A stretch of DNA of 64,000 bases, taken from positions 6,737,314-6,801,313 of the forward strand of contig CP136068.1 in NCBI GenBank assembly GCA_032622095.1, in the 5' to 3' direction. Shown here piece after piece: positions 1 through 10,755 of the stretch (within the stretch, counting starts at the first letter, position 1; each line of letters opens with the position of its first letter). The translations under genes and the position numbers were made by a program. Source of the DNA: Siphonodentalium dalli. Its lineage: Eukaryota > Mollusca > Scaphopoda > Gadilida > Siphonodentaliidae. The notes below the pieces were generated by a model. That model had not been told where the DNA came from. It saw only the letters and a list, made by a program, of their open reading frames with translations, and searched no databases.

Positions 1-1336
1 ATAAATTGTGTTCATAATATACCACCATGCATTCTTGTGATAATAGCGAAATATTCGTGTTTTGTCACCTGATTAGAGGCAACTATGATTACTATTTTGA
101 GATATGGACAATAGGATCTTCAGATTTTACCCAAAACCAAATGCATATATCTTATATTGTTCTATACCAGTGCATCTTGGAAGGGTTAATGTTGTAGATA
201 TCAAAATTAATGCTGATCGGTCACATTCACGAGACTGCTCTGACTACATATATTTCTGCTTCTAGAAAAGATCACAGAATCAATACATCCATATCAAATC
301 GCATTTAACTGTTTATTTACACATATAATCACACGATTCAACATAAAAAGTACATATATAACTGCGTTGTTGTTTCGATTCTGTGCGCCCAAAGGTTCAG
401 ATATAACCGTTGCATGAGACCCTTCTTTCGATTGCTCTCTCTCTTGGGATTCATTAGGGAGATTTCTTACATCTCTGATCAAACGTTTCTCTTATACTCT
501 GCAATGCATATCCTCAAATAATTCGAGTGTTTGTTCTATCTTATAGGACTAGCAATTACATGTTGCACAAATTGTAAATTTCATTCAGTTTTCTCCATTT
601 TGGCGGCCGTTTTGGGAAAGACATTCTTCAAATATGGTTTACGGCTAAACATTGTTTGTCAATATTTAAATTTATTACGAATTTGGCATTATTGTTGCAC
701 CTACCGCAGAAATTCAACAATTTCAGATATTAACAACCATATTGGGCGCCATCTTGAATAGAGAATTTTCCCCACAGCGGATTTTAGCGGATTTTGGATG
801 TTATTCCTCAGATTCTGCCCTACAAAATTACACCAAAAACAGTTTGTTAATATTTGTTTCTAGGTCCAATGCTTCAACGACCAGACTAATGATGAATAAT
901 ATACACATGTATATACACATATGAACTAAAGGATTAGAGAAGTAGTATTTCGCACGCCCATTGTATGTCTTTGGTCATGGATAATACAAAATAAACCAGT
1001 GAAGGTGTAGTTTATTTGTCATTCAATGAAGTCTAGAATCAATGTGGGATCAACTGATATAGCGCCACTGCACATGTTTACACGACAACGCAACATTCTT
1101 AAAAACTGCACGTGTCTACTATAGCTTCACGTATGTTGGATGGGTCACACCCGGTGGGGTGTTGGCGGGCGCAAGTTCACCCCTCCGGTGATTTTATACT
1201 TCATATAATTACATATCTTTACCTTCACCGGTTATATATGAGGATATCGCTGCTTACAATTGGCGAATCACAACCATGACTGGTATGGCAGACAACCGTA
1301 TCTGTGTGATCACATCAACAGAGCAAGGAAACTTGT
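1..1336. other. No gene recognised
   Basis: AT-rich sequence with only short open frames that resemble no family I know. I see no terminal repeats, no clear splice-flanked exon and no RNA gene. The last 300 bases could hold the promoter or 5' UTR of the CARD-like exon that follows, but no TATA box at a convincing distance stands out. Confidence 0.5.
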
Positions 1337-1369
1337 TTGACGGTTGAAAACCCCAATCAGAGCGACATA

Positions 1370-1648
1370 ATGGAACCTAAATGTTCTCGAAATGACCAAA
1401 ATGTGGCACAATTCGAGCAAATACTCTTAGTCTGGTCGTTGAGACTCGATTCTGAAGTTAACCTAGAACAAATTGTTGACAAGCTGTTTTGGTGTCATAT
1501 TCTCGGGCCGAATCAGGAGAACAATATATCCAAAATCCGCAGTGGGGAAACAATGTCTACCGCTTTTTTAAATAGGGTCATGTTTATGGCTTTGAGTGTC
1601 AATTTTGCTGTCCCTTATTATTCCAGTCAATCTGAAGGAAAGAAATAA
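1370..1648 (+). CDS. CARD-like death-fold domain protein or exon
   Basis: An ATG at 1370 opens a 92-residue frame whose length and pattern match a single caspase-recruitment (CARD) or related death-fold domain. Seen: an N-terminal helix with a VAQFEQILLVWSLRL segment, then DSEVNLEQIVDKLF, then the CARD-like step CHILGPNQENNISKI, a GETMS turn, and a last helical stretch AFLNRVMFMALSVNF. In CARDs the corresponding positions carry the hydrophobic six-helix core and the 'L..++IL+..+...I' signature. There is no signal peptide or membrane segment, so the product would be cytosolic, and the family acts by homotypic assembly in apoptosis or innate signalling. The frame ends in a stop at 1646-1648, so it may be a CARD-only protein, or the stop may lie in an intron. 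The repeated exon-like cores at 2.4-3.0 kb could belong to the same gene. It could also be a DED or death domain, or a degraded exon. Confidence 0.45.
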   Translation: MEPKCSRNDQNVAQFEQILLVWSLRLDSEVNLEQIVDKLFWCHILGPNQENNISKIRSGETMSTAFLNRVMFMALSVNFAVPYYSSQSEGKK

Positions 1649-2389
1649 CCAAACCGTGAACAAATTGCTATGCAATGCCATTTGTTGTGTTTGAATATGA
1701 CAATACCCATATAATAACATAGTCAAAATCCCCATCAGTCCCATCATTTTGTGGGTCAAAAATATTTAAACAATTGTCACAAACGATACTCAACGGGTGT
1801 CATAACCCACACATATAGTCCCCCCAAGCCATAATCTTGTGTACCTCCCCAACCAAAATGAGTGACACAACCACCAAATGAGTGTTTCAATCCACCTGGT
1901 TAGGGACCCAATCCATTCAACGAATGTTCCAAACTACACCAGGAGTGCTCGAAATCACACGGGTGTATTCAAAAAACCATCCAACATGTGTCCAACATGA
2001 TGAGTGACAAAATGATACCAACGCAGCTTGTCAACAAGTTGGTCGATGTCAAATGTTTCAACTACTAGACGATATGTTGCAGGCACAAAGTCATAAATAG
2101 TTTGGAGCATTCTATGATCAAGCAACCCTATAACTTCAGCTACGTTTTGGATGGTAGCATTCTGGTATTCGTCGTTCGCACACTGTTAAGGGAATTTTCG
2201 TCGAGGTAAACAGATAATGCATTTACTGTGAATAATTTAGCTTACAATTCATATATGCAAGTGGCTAACTATAGTATACAGTAACAATAACATGGATTAT
2301 CACGAAAAAGTGATAACATTGGCCCATGTATATTGACCTGCACTTATCCATGTTTGTTTTGTTAAATACTACAGTTCGTTTCACCATGG
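1649..2389. other. No gene recognised
   Basis: Intergenic or intronic sequence. Between about 1,850 and 2,010 the word 'atgagtg' recurs loosely among CA-rich text, but no regular period can be set. No exon is recognised. Confidence 0.4.
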
Positions 2390-3010
2390 GCCAGATCAGA
2401 AGTGCAAGTAATCGTTGTTAATAAAGTTCCTTCTCTCGACAGATGGACCTGGTCATGCAACAGCAGGTGGATATGACGGAAGATGATCGTATTTTTGGCG
2501 ACCAGATGTTAACGTCTGCTTTCCTTTTTTCCTCCTTCACTGAGATGTATGGAGACCCAATGCGAAGATAAATTCCAGATCTGATCACGTGGAAGCATTC
2601 GTTGCTAATAAATTGTTCTTGTTCGGTAGACCGACACGATGAGAATTATCAAACAGCAGAATGCACAAAAGTGCCTATTCATGTCAGGTGTTTTAAATAT
2701 TCATTTACACAATAATCAACATAGATACCGAGCATAGAGTCATTGCTAAAAACATGTCCTCATTTGATAGATGGACCTGGTCATGCATCAGCAGAGGCAT
2801 ATGACGCGCGAAGGTCGTATTTTGGTGACCATATAATTATCAGCGTATACTTTCCTTTGTTCCTCCATGAACGATGAAATGTACTGACACATTTAAGATC
2901 ATATTATGCATAAGCAAATGCTGCTAAAAGAGTGTCCTCTGTTGGCGTAAACAATGCACCGACCTGATGAGGATTATCAAACAGCAGGAAGCATTGAACA
3001 CAAAATATTT
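2390..3010 (+). repeat. Two-fold tandem duplication of a dimeric unit with exon-like cores
   Basis: Four related segments begin near 2399, 2591, 2727 and 2915. Each has a leader like 'gtcattgctaataaa', a short pyrimidine stretch, then (in three of four) an AG directly before a coding-like core. Cores 1 and 3 begin ATGGACCTGGTCATGCA and cores 2 and 4 carry ATTATCAAACAGCAG, so the duplicated unit is a pair about 330 bp long. Core 1 (from 2443) reads MDLVMQQQVDMTEDDR and stays open for about 40 codons. Core 3 reads MDLVMHQQRHMTREGR. The AG-plus-core arrangement resembles duplicated small exons, perhaps of the upstream CARD-like gene. Divergence between copies is high, so some may be dead. Confidence 0.5.
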
Positions 3011-4383
3011 TACTATTAGTTCTAGCGATCGTATTTTATAGTTTTCATTCTATTTTTCATCTTTCACTTTTGTATTACGCCAATATGAAATTTACATGTG
3101 AAATTGACTAACATGCATGGTCCTGACATGTTTGTTGAGCCGCTTCTGTTGTGACAAACCAAGAATACATATTGACGTTATGTTATGTCATGGTGTATAC
3201 TGTTTTGTGACCGGAAATTTAGCGCGAATATATATGCATGTAATATAGAAGAGACACGGTAAAATGTGTAAGCCGATGCCGAGGTCGGCTCTACGGCAAT
3301 GATTAAGTGGTGCTCGAAGTCTGGGTTATTCCCTTCGTTTCTCAGCGGATATGTTTGACATTTAGAATGAGTGATTTATGCCCGCATTGGAATAACGCAT
3401 ACATCTGATTTACTCTTTTATGTTTTAAGTATTAAAATGTTTTGTTGGTTTTATTGAAAGATTTTTTTCTGAAATTGATTGAAATGCGGCGTGTGATCAT
3501 TTGTTAAGTAATCAGATTAAGTTTATACCAGGCCTACGTATATGTAAGATCACACCCACATACCTGGACAGTACTTTCGTTATGATATATTATACATTAT
3601 TTCAATGCAGTTGAATTCTGTATTAGTTAATTGCATATTGTCCTGATTTATTTTGAACGTTTTTGTATTTCCCTAATGTAATTACATTTTTCAGCCAAAG
3701 TGCCCGATACAAAATGTTATTGAACATTTGTATCAGTGTGTGTACACTGGTGTACATATCTATTTGTATACATTTGTTACCAATTGTGCATTGAGTTTAA
3801 CAAATGTCGTATGATTGGGTTTGCGCTTATTGTGTGAGCATTTACGTGTATACTGAAACATGTTTAACATGGTTAATAAAATTAATTGAATCCAAATGAA
3901 TTGATTCGGACCACATCCCATAGTTAATAACGTGAGTCATGCGACCTCCGTTGGCACGACACGTTATCAGTTACATGTTCGTATGTTGGAACCTCTATAT
4001 TGTATGTATCTTCTGAAAGTGTTACATAATAAATAACCATGTGGAAATCAATTGGTTGGGGCAGGTCGGGACGCGTCATTGTGTTCTCTTATGATGTATA
4101 TAATTTTATCAGTTTAGTTCAGTTCAAGATGGCACGGCTTACAATGGCGGACTGTCGGTGTTGTAAAAAGTTGGGTTTCGACGGAAACTGTTTTTCAAGC
4201 CAATAATCCGAAAATAAAGAGACGAGTTCGCACAGTGAAGATGCTGTATGAACTTTTAAAGCAATTGCTAGTCTTGTCTTTAAGAAGTTAATACATTAGA
4301 TAAAGCATCTAATTTAACGAACGCATCTATATTAATAATATGTAGAGGTGTGTGTTTGAAAGTGACGTAGTTGTAAGTTCTGC
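3011..4383. other. No gene recognised
   Basis: AT-rich sequence without a convincing exon. 'aagatggcacggc...aatggcgg' at about 4,128-4,150 looks like a start region but the frame closes quickly. Confidence 0.4.
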
Positions 4384-4560
4384 GAGTTCGCAATGCCACT
4401 AAAATAACTCTCACATCTGTCGGTTAGTTATGGACTCAAACTGAGGCGATGCTAATATCATTATGAACCTAAAACAAATAATATCATAAGGCTATACCGT
4501 GACCATATCCAAGAGAACAGCCTGTGTTATTGTACCGTCCGAACAATTGTTGTTATTCCT
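4384..4560 (+). repeat. Diverged copy of the 9.05-kb segment
   Basis: This stretch aligns with 9050-9192. Shared blocks include GACTCAAACTGAGGC (GACTCAAAATGAGGC in the other), a 'aacctaaa.caa.atat' block, and 'agaacagcctg.gttat' (agaacaggctgggttac). It ends just upstream of the candidate signal-peptide exon at 4585, so it may be a duplicated leader or promoter, or an old dispersed repeat. Confidence 0.5.
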
Positions 4561-4584
4561 AAGTATTGTCTGTAGTAGTCCAGT

Positions 4585-4809
4585 ATGCGAAATGTGACGA
4601 TTAGCACGATCGGCATAATATACATTAGCAGTGCATCAAACATCATTATTAGCCTCCTCCTTATGTTATCGGCTTCTGCTTGGTCCCAGTCCTGTCACGT
4701 GTTGGGCGACAACTCACAAGTTCTCCCGCTGACGTTATCAGGCAAGAATATCACTAAGTACAATAACTCAGTTGTTTACATACGTATCAGAATAGCCCAG
4801 ACAGATTGA
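4585..4809 (+). CDS. Possible signal-peptide first exon, unknown protein
   Basis: The frame opened by ATG at 4585 encodes 74 residues. After a polar start, residues about 8-35 are hydrophobic (IGIIYISSASNIIISLLLML), followed by SASAWSQSC, a plausible signal-peptidase site. The rest (HVLGDNSQVLPLTLSGKNI) contains one Cys and two potential N-glycosylation sites (NIT and NNS). No domain is recognised. It could be the first exon of a secreted protein, with a donor such as CATAC|GTATCA near 4,782, or a chance frame. The only outside support is that the 170 bp just upstream exist in a second copy at 9.05 kb. Confidence 0.25.
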   Translation: MRNVTISTIGIIYISSASNIIISLLLMLSASAWSQSCHVLGDNSQVLPLTLSGKNITKYNNSVVYIRIRIAQTD

Positions 4810-6378
4810 TTGAAGTGAACGATCTAAACAACTCTAAACTAAAATAACCAATAAATATATATAGCTTAAGGTTCCATATGCACCATGACTTGGCGATAAC
4901 TAATGTTGGCAGTGAATGCATAATTACAGATGATAACATATGTTATATTTGGGCTTTTAAAATCTTAAATAGTAATGATTTTGGGATATGCAAATGTGCT
5001 GCTTTTGGCAGACGTATTAACCACACACCGCTCTGGAAACCGTCATACGAATTTTCTACCACACACTCCCGATTGACTACATGATATACATGTACTCCCG
5101 ATGGGCCGATAGCTTGGGTATATCTTCTGTTAAATATGCACAAGAAAAGAGGACCTGACCAGAAAGTACCGAACCGGTGTGTGTGTTGAACGATCCAGGG
5201 TTTCCCAGTCCACATCCCTACCAGAACGTGTTTTTGTATTGACGCCACCATGGACGTATATAATTGAGCTGCTGACACCATACAGGGACGAGGTTGGAGG
5301 GTCTCATTTGAACTTATATCGGTAGTATTTTGCACCCTCACCCATTGAGCCATACACATAATCCCCAAGTCAGGGACATTCATTGTCATCCATTTCCACA
5401 TTGTGTTGGAATTTTCCTGGTATTTAATTGTCTACTTAACCGGAAATCTAGACATTTTCCAACAAGTATGTGGTCAATCCAAAAGATGATCACGAATAAA
5501 ATAAATATCTGCCAAGATCAACCAGTAATTTACTGGCGGCAAACGTTATACTGAAAACTAAATCTACTAGAGACAAATTTACTAACCAGAAATGTAATAC
5601 TGTTCGAACTGCGAATTAAATACAATATGGCAATAACCCAGGGAAAAGATTTTAAATTGAACATAGGCAATTATAAGACATAAACTAATCTTTGTGACGT
5701 ATGCAAATTTAAATCTATCTCATATACGTGATTACAGGGACTATGATTCCGGTTCCAAATGATATAACAATTTCAACCTATTGTTTGCGTAAAATGCCCA
5801 AGTTATGCTTTACAGACATGCAATTTCTGACAAAATTGTAGGCGGAGTGAGACACCCCCTAACCCATAAATGTGCACTGTCGCTGTTACGAAATGCATGC
5901 AAGATTAACACCAGTAATCGATATCTCCCGAATGTCCCCGGCAATCAATTGGGCTGGTTTTGACATTGCTGGCGTGGACTATGGTTTGGGAAGTGTTCAA
6001 TCGTATATTCAAACAGGCGTGTCGATTCATGTTTCCAATACAAGAACAATTGAATGGAATGTAAATAAATAATGCGGCGTCATTGAGAAATATGATCAAT
6101 GAGATAAGAGATCGAATCGATACTACGAGTGTCGACTAAGCACAACACGAGGGGCAATCGAACCTGACCACATTGACCTCTGACCCGCGATGATCGTCTG
6201 CTGGGATTATAGTCACGTGTAGTGCTAACAATGGTGAGTACGCATGTCAATTCGTGAATATACATGTATACAAGTACACTACGTAGTTCGAAGCGCGATA
6301 ATAACAGTTTATTTATTAAGTCACCGACTATAAACATGGATACTGGTGATGTTTGTTTGTGTTATATTATGTAGTATA
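4810..6378. other. No gene recognised
   Basis: The longest frame here (minus, 4943-5401) has no recognisable domain and its amino-acid composition looks random. No terminal repeats or tandem arrays are seen. Confidence 0.4.
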
Positions 6379-6380
6379 TA

Positions 6381-6597
6381 CAGTAATGCCCTAATTAATT
6401 GACTCCATAAACACAGCAGAATAATGGGTAACTTTTCAGGATTTAGTCGGAAATACGGCTTGTTGCCATTCATCGGAAAGCTCTCGCCGAGAGTTTTCCG
6501 ATGAATGGCAACAAACCATATTTCCGACTAAATCCTGAAACGTTACCCATAATTCTGCTGTGGTTAAGCAGTCGATTAATTAATTAGGGCATTACTG
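6381..6597. mobile_element. Foldback MITE, 217 bp, TA target site
   Basis: Almost the whole element is one palindrome. The left arm begins CAGTAATGCCCTAATTAATT and the right arm is its reverse complement, ending GGGCATTACTG. The arms are about 100 bp and meet at 'ctctcgccgagag'. TA lies directly outside both ends, the target-site duplication typical of Tc1/mariner-type elements. It contains no coding capacity and so is non-autonomous. Related copies lie at 12971-13392, 16278-16699 and, as a single arm, 22915-23010. Confidence 0.85.
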
Positions 6598-6734
6598 TAC
6601 TCTATCGTCTATAGATGAAAATCGACATTTGGTTCGTAAAGACATCCCGAAAACCTTAGGATAACTTTAAAGACACGTGCATTGTCAGGATGGGTAAAAT
6701 CTCAATTCTAACAATATGAGGATAGGACTGTATT

Positions 6735-6739
<5 letters not shown>

Positions 6740-6815
<76 letters not shown>
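6740..6815. repeat. (TA)n microsatellite
   Basis: About 38 uninterrupted TA dinucleotides. Confidence 0.98.
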
Positions 6816-6819
<4 letters not shown>

Positions 6820-7057
6820 AAGCGTTTAATGATACACGCGCCGCTAGGAACGCACGCCTGAGCACGTCTCTCTACGTATCAAGGCCATAACAATTTAATG
6901 ATATTCCTCGTATAATTTAATTTAATCAAATATATGTATCACGTGATTCACCATGAAAGATGTGCCGAAACCGGTATAGCTGTTTGTACATACATGTAAT
7001 AAATATTCAACAATGAACGGATACCTTTCTTAATTTTCAATCTATATATATATATAT

Positions 7058-7418
7058 ACTAGCCGATCAGCCCGACGTTGTCCGGGCTATTCAAAAACCA
7101 AATTTCAAGTCGATAGCTCCACCCGTTTCCGAGATCTGGTCTGCGCAGGCGCGAAGCTGGCGTCACACGGGCTCGGCGACCCGATGAAATTCGTATCCGG
7201 GGCAAGATACATTCACATAGCAAATTTCAAGTCGATAGCTCCACCCGTTTCCGAGATATCGTCCGCGCATGCGCGAAGCGGGCGCCGCACGGGCTCGCCA
7301 ATACGACATCGACGACCGCCTGGTCAAACTACACACACGTACCAAGTTTCGTCCCGATCGGTCGAGAATCGTAGATTTGTATAAATGACATACAGACAGA
7401 CATACATACAGACAGAGG
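7058..7418 (+). mobile_element. Short ACTAGC-type repeat element
   Basis: The element follows a (TA)n run and begins ACTAGCCGATCAGCCCGACG, then a GC-rich tip able to pair with itself (CCCGACGTTGTCCGGG). The body has two copies, about 122 bp apart, of a segment starting AAATTTCAAGTCGATAGCTC. It ends in a CAGACAGACATACATACAGA tail. The same layout (TA run, ACTAGC tip, repeated body, CAGACAG tail) recurs at 30219-33084, and a similar tip occurs inverted at 26523. No coding capacity seen. The family name is unknown to me. Confidence 0.6.
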
Positions 7419-8151
7419 TCTTCAAAATATATATGAGATATATATGGACATCAACCGTTCAAAACGTTAGTTCTTCTATAAAAATGGCCAATTTAAATAT
7501 AAACCAAATATAAACGCCATGTCTACGTTGCGCTCGATTGGCGGAAGGGATACAGTTCTTAACTGCCTCTAAGCTATGGGTATAGAGAGATCAACGGCAC
7601 CGGATAGATAACTCTAAAGTTAATAATTAGCATCGATGCGACATAATGAATGGTCCAGCATGTGAATTTGTAGTTAAAGTGATAGGGAACACTCAACAGA
7701 GCCCTATACCATACACTTACTGCTTCTTGTAATCACCAAGCTATGCAAAACGAGTACTATTGACATCAAAATATGTAACATTAAGGCCCCCCCCCCCCAT
7801 TATCCCCCAAATGCAAATATTTGTTTTATATTCAAGTGAATTCCAGTAAATATATGACACGCAGAAAATATTCTAGGAATTAATTCTTGTCGATGCATGT
7901 TGTAATTACGAGTTATCCTTCCTTGTTGATTGGGATTCAGCATTATGCTGATGCAACATATCCGCGTGCAAATATGTTCATGTTGGACCTACATATTCAC
8001 ATAGGTTCATACTGGACACAAGCTCATATTTGACTGTTATCCGTTATTTCGTTGGATGGCGCGCGCCACAGAGAAAACAAATCATAGAGAGGGTGAATAG
8101 GGTAATTCGTTAGTTGGTTTCTGCGTTTTATTTCCCATGATGTTTTCGTGA
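7419..8151. other. No gene recognised
   Basis: Contains a poly-C run at about 7,788-7,798 and otherwise unremarkable AT-rich sequence. Confidence 0.4.
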
Positions 8152-8560
8152 AAATAAACACAATACCCATGGGGCAGTAAATAAACACAATACCCATGGG
8201 GCCGTAAACAATAAACACAATACCCATGGGGCAGTAAATAAACACAATACCCATGGCGCAGTAAATAAACACAATACCCATGGGGCAGTAAACAATAAAC
8301 ACAATACCCATGGGGCAGTAAATAAACACAATACCCATGGGGCAGTAAATAAACACAATACACATGGGTCAGTAAATAAACACAATACCCATGGGGCAGT
8401 AAATAAACACAATACCCATGGGGCAGTAAATAAACACAATACCCATGGGGCAGTAAATAAACACAATACCAATGGGGCAGTAAATAAACACAATACCCAT
8501 GGGGCAGTAAATAAACACAATACCCATGGGGCAGTAAATAAACACAATACCCAGTAAACA
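8152..8560. repeat. 27-bp minisatellite, 14 full copies plus one partial
   Basis: The unit is AATAAACACAATACCCATGG followed by GGCAGTA. Spacing is 27 bp except two 30-bp units that carry an extra 'aac'. Point variants occur at about 8,251, 8,362 and 8,470. Both unit lengths are multiples of three and the unit has no stop on the minus strand in any frame, so long repetitive minus-strand frames exist (for example the 9-residue repeat GYCVYLLPH). They are a by-product of the array, not genes. Confidence 0.95.
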
Positions 8561-9049
8561 ATTTGCAGGATGGCATGCCTTTTTGTTTTGCGTCCGGTTT
8601 TTTCGGGGACCCACCACACCAAATCCTGCAAACAAAACATGTTTATTCCCAATTGTTTGGCACCCACCCCCATATTTCACCAATTTGGGACTAAACCCGC
8701 ATAAAACCTACTAATATTACTCATATGACTGGGAAATTATCTCCTTTAGTTCAGATGACAGTTAGCCTGTTTCAGAAGCTGCTTTCACTTGAAACAATGT
8801 TAACACAGGCAAATATGAGATTTATTTCAATTACAGGCATTTGTCTACCTCATACATGCATTGGACTTTCCAGGAGAGTGTGTGGTGAGAATATGCCAGG
8901 TCTATCTGGGTGGTGTCAAATTCGACACTGCTAAAATTTAAAGCATCGATATATTGGACACATACAGTAACCCACCAGACGCTTATGTATGTATACAAAA
9001 CACTAGTAAAACTTACTGTTTAATGTATATGCATCCTCAGTGTGAGTCG
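8561..9049. other. No gene recognised
   Basis: Unique sequence. A 69-codon frame at 8725 has no domain I recognise. Confidence 0.4.
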
Positions 9050-9192
9050 ATAATGCGACTATCACACTCGTGTCCAGCACATTATCGACTCAAAATGAGG
9101 CAATTCTAAGCAGATTATCAACCTAAACCAAGATATATTGTAAGCAGACAATGTGCGTCTTTTCGGAAGAACAGGCTGGGTTACAATACATT
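9050..9192 (+). repeat. Diverged copy of the 4.4-kb segment
   Basis: Homologous to 4384-4540 as described there. Downstream homology to the 4585 signal-peptide frame is not evident. Confidence 0.5.
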
Positions 9193-10755
9193 TTAAACTA
9201 ATAACATCTCAGGACAGAACACTCAACTAAATATTCACGTTCGAGTCACTGTTGACAAGTTGTAGGCCTAGCCATGACATATAAGTTGTTAAGCTCCAAT
9301 TCGACTACATATCACATATTTTGAAAATAAATGCACAAAGAGAATATGTACAAGGGTGCAATTGGTAATATCATTTTATAAATTGCTGTTATCTGCAAAC
9401 ATAGGCATGATACACACAATTAAATAATTTCCAGATTAGTCAATCAATCATCCCATTATCTAGCATTATTCATGCCACGTCTGTTAATCTAGTGGAGCAA
9501 CTTCAATAAAACAAAATGACAAGCGGTCATTTTGCCGGACTTAGGTAGTTTGGTTGTTGCGAGAGCAACTTATCATCTGAGTTGATGCACATTCAAATAA
9601 TTCACTGATTAGTTTGATGCACCGATGACAGTTATTTTCTAGCCATTGATAGTCACATTAATGTTCGAGACATTTGTTCGCTCTTGTTCCATGCACACAA
9701 TGCGTTAGGCTTAAATGCCTATATAGTTACAGCAGGGCATGTTTATTTATTTTAATTTTACAATCTCGAAGCTACTTTCCAAAGGGTGTCGGGAAGGAAG
9801 TTGTTCACATCTCCGTCCCATATGCAACATGCCATAGCTTAATGTAAACTACACTAAGGACCATGTGAGATCCCAGTAACATAGCAATGACATTTTGTTT
9901 ATAGCTAAATTATTTTTAAACTGTAACACATGTCAACTATGGGAAAAACAGTTATTTAGTAAACAACATTGCATGAGTTTATAAACAATGCGTTTTTGCC
10001 TCTCTGGCCACTCACGAGTCATACCTTCCTGCAAATTTGTTATTACCCCCCCCCCCCCCCCACCCGCAATATCAGACAGTGCGAGGTTATTTTAAAACCA
10101 GCGTTTATGTCGATATAGGGCTTATCGAACATCTAAATAGTGTCAATATGAGCTTATTGCAGTCCCATGGAATACGTTCACTTTAAGCTTATTTCCCCGA
10201 GACCATGCTGCTGATGGTATACTATTGTTGGCGATATGTAATGTCAGCTTAATGGTGAATCAGAATAAAACTTGAATGATATATACTCGTATACTATTAT
10301 TAAATCCATGCAATATGTGTTATACTACATAAATAGTAAAGTACGAAGGAACGCTTATAGTACAAGCTGTATTATAGCATATTACTTATATATCACTTTT
10401 TCCTTGATCGACCTATTATCGACCTCGGCTGATATCACTACTAACTCGGCTGATAACCCACCAAACTCGTTTGATATCAGTTGTGACGTCTCCATTCGAA
10501 GCGTAGTGTTTACATCCAACGTAACATGCATTCGGGGAGGCAGTTACAGCGATATGCCGATATAACGACAATTTCATTGTGGACTTTAAATCATGACGTT
10601 TTATTGAGTGTTCATGCCATTTCGAATTGGTACCTACTCCGAATATCTACTTGGTCATATAACGTGCGTGGGCATACGCACATTTACAACTCATCAATAT
10701 TGTATTTATGATGCATATTTAATGATTGCGTTTATTACGCCACATGGTGGTGTAT
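9193..10755. other. No gene recognised
   Basis: Holds a poly-C run at about 10,047-10,061. No exon, terminal repeat or RNA gene was recognised. Confidence 0.4.

Noticed and set aside
4943-5401. 152-codon minus frame
   Set aside because: Long for chance but no recognisable motif and no plausible exon structure; left out for lack of support.
8152-8560. CRISPR-like array
   Set aside because: The repeats are back to back with no unique spacers, and the DNA is eukaryotic. It is a minisatellite.
8024-8683. Three minus-strand frames of 104-181 codons with 9-residue repeats
   Set aside because: They are the three readings of one stop-free 27-bp minisatellite, with no splice or promoter support.
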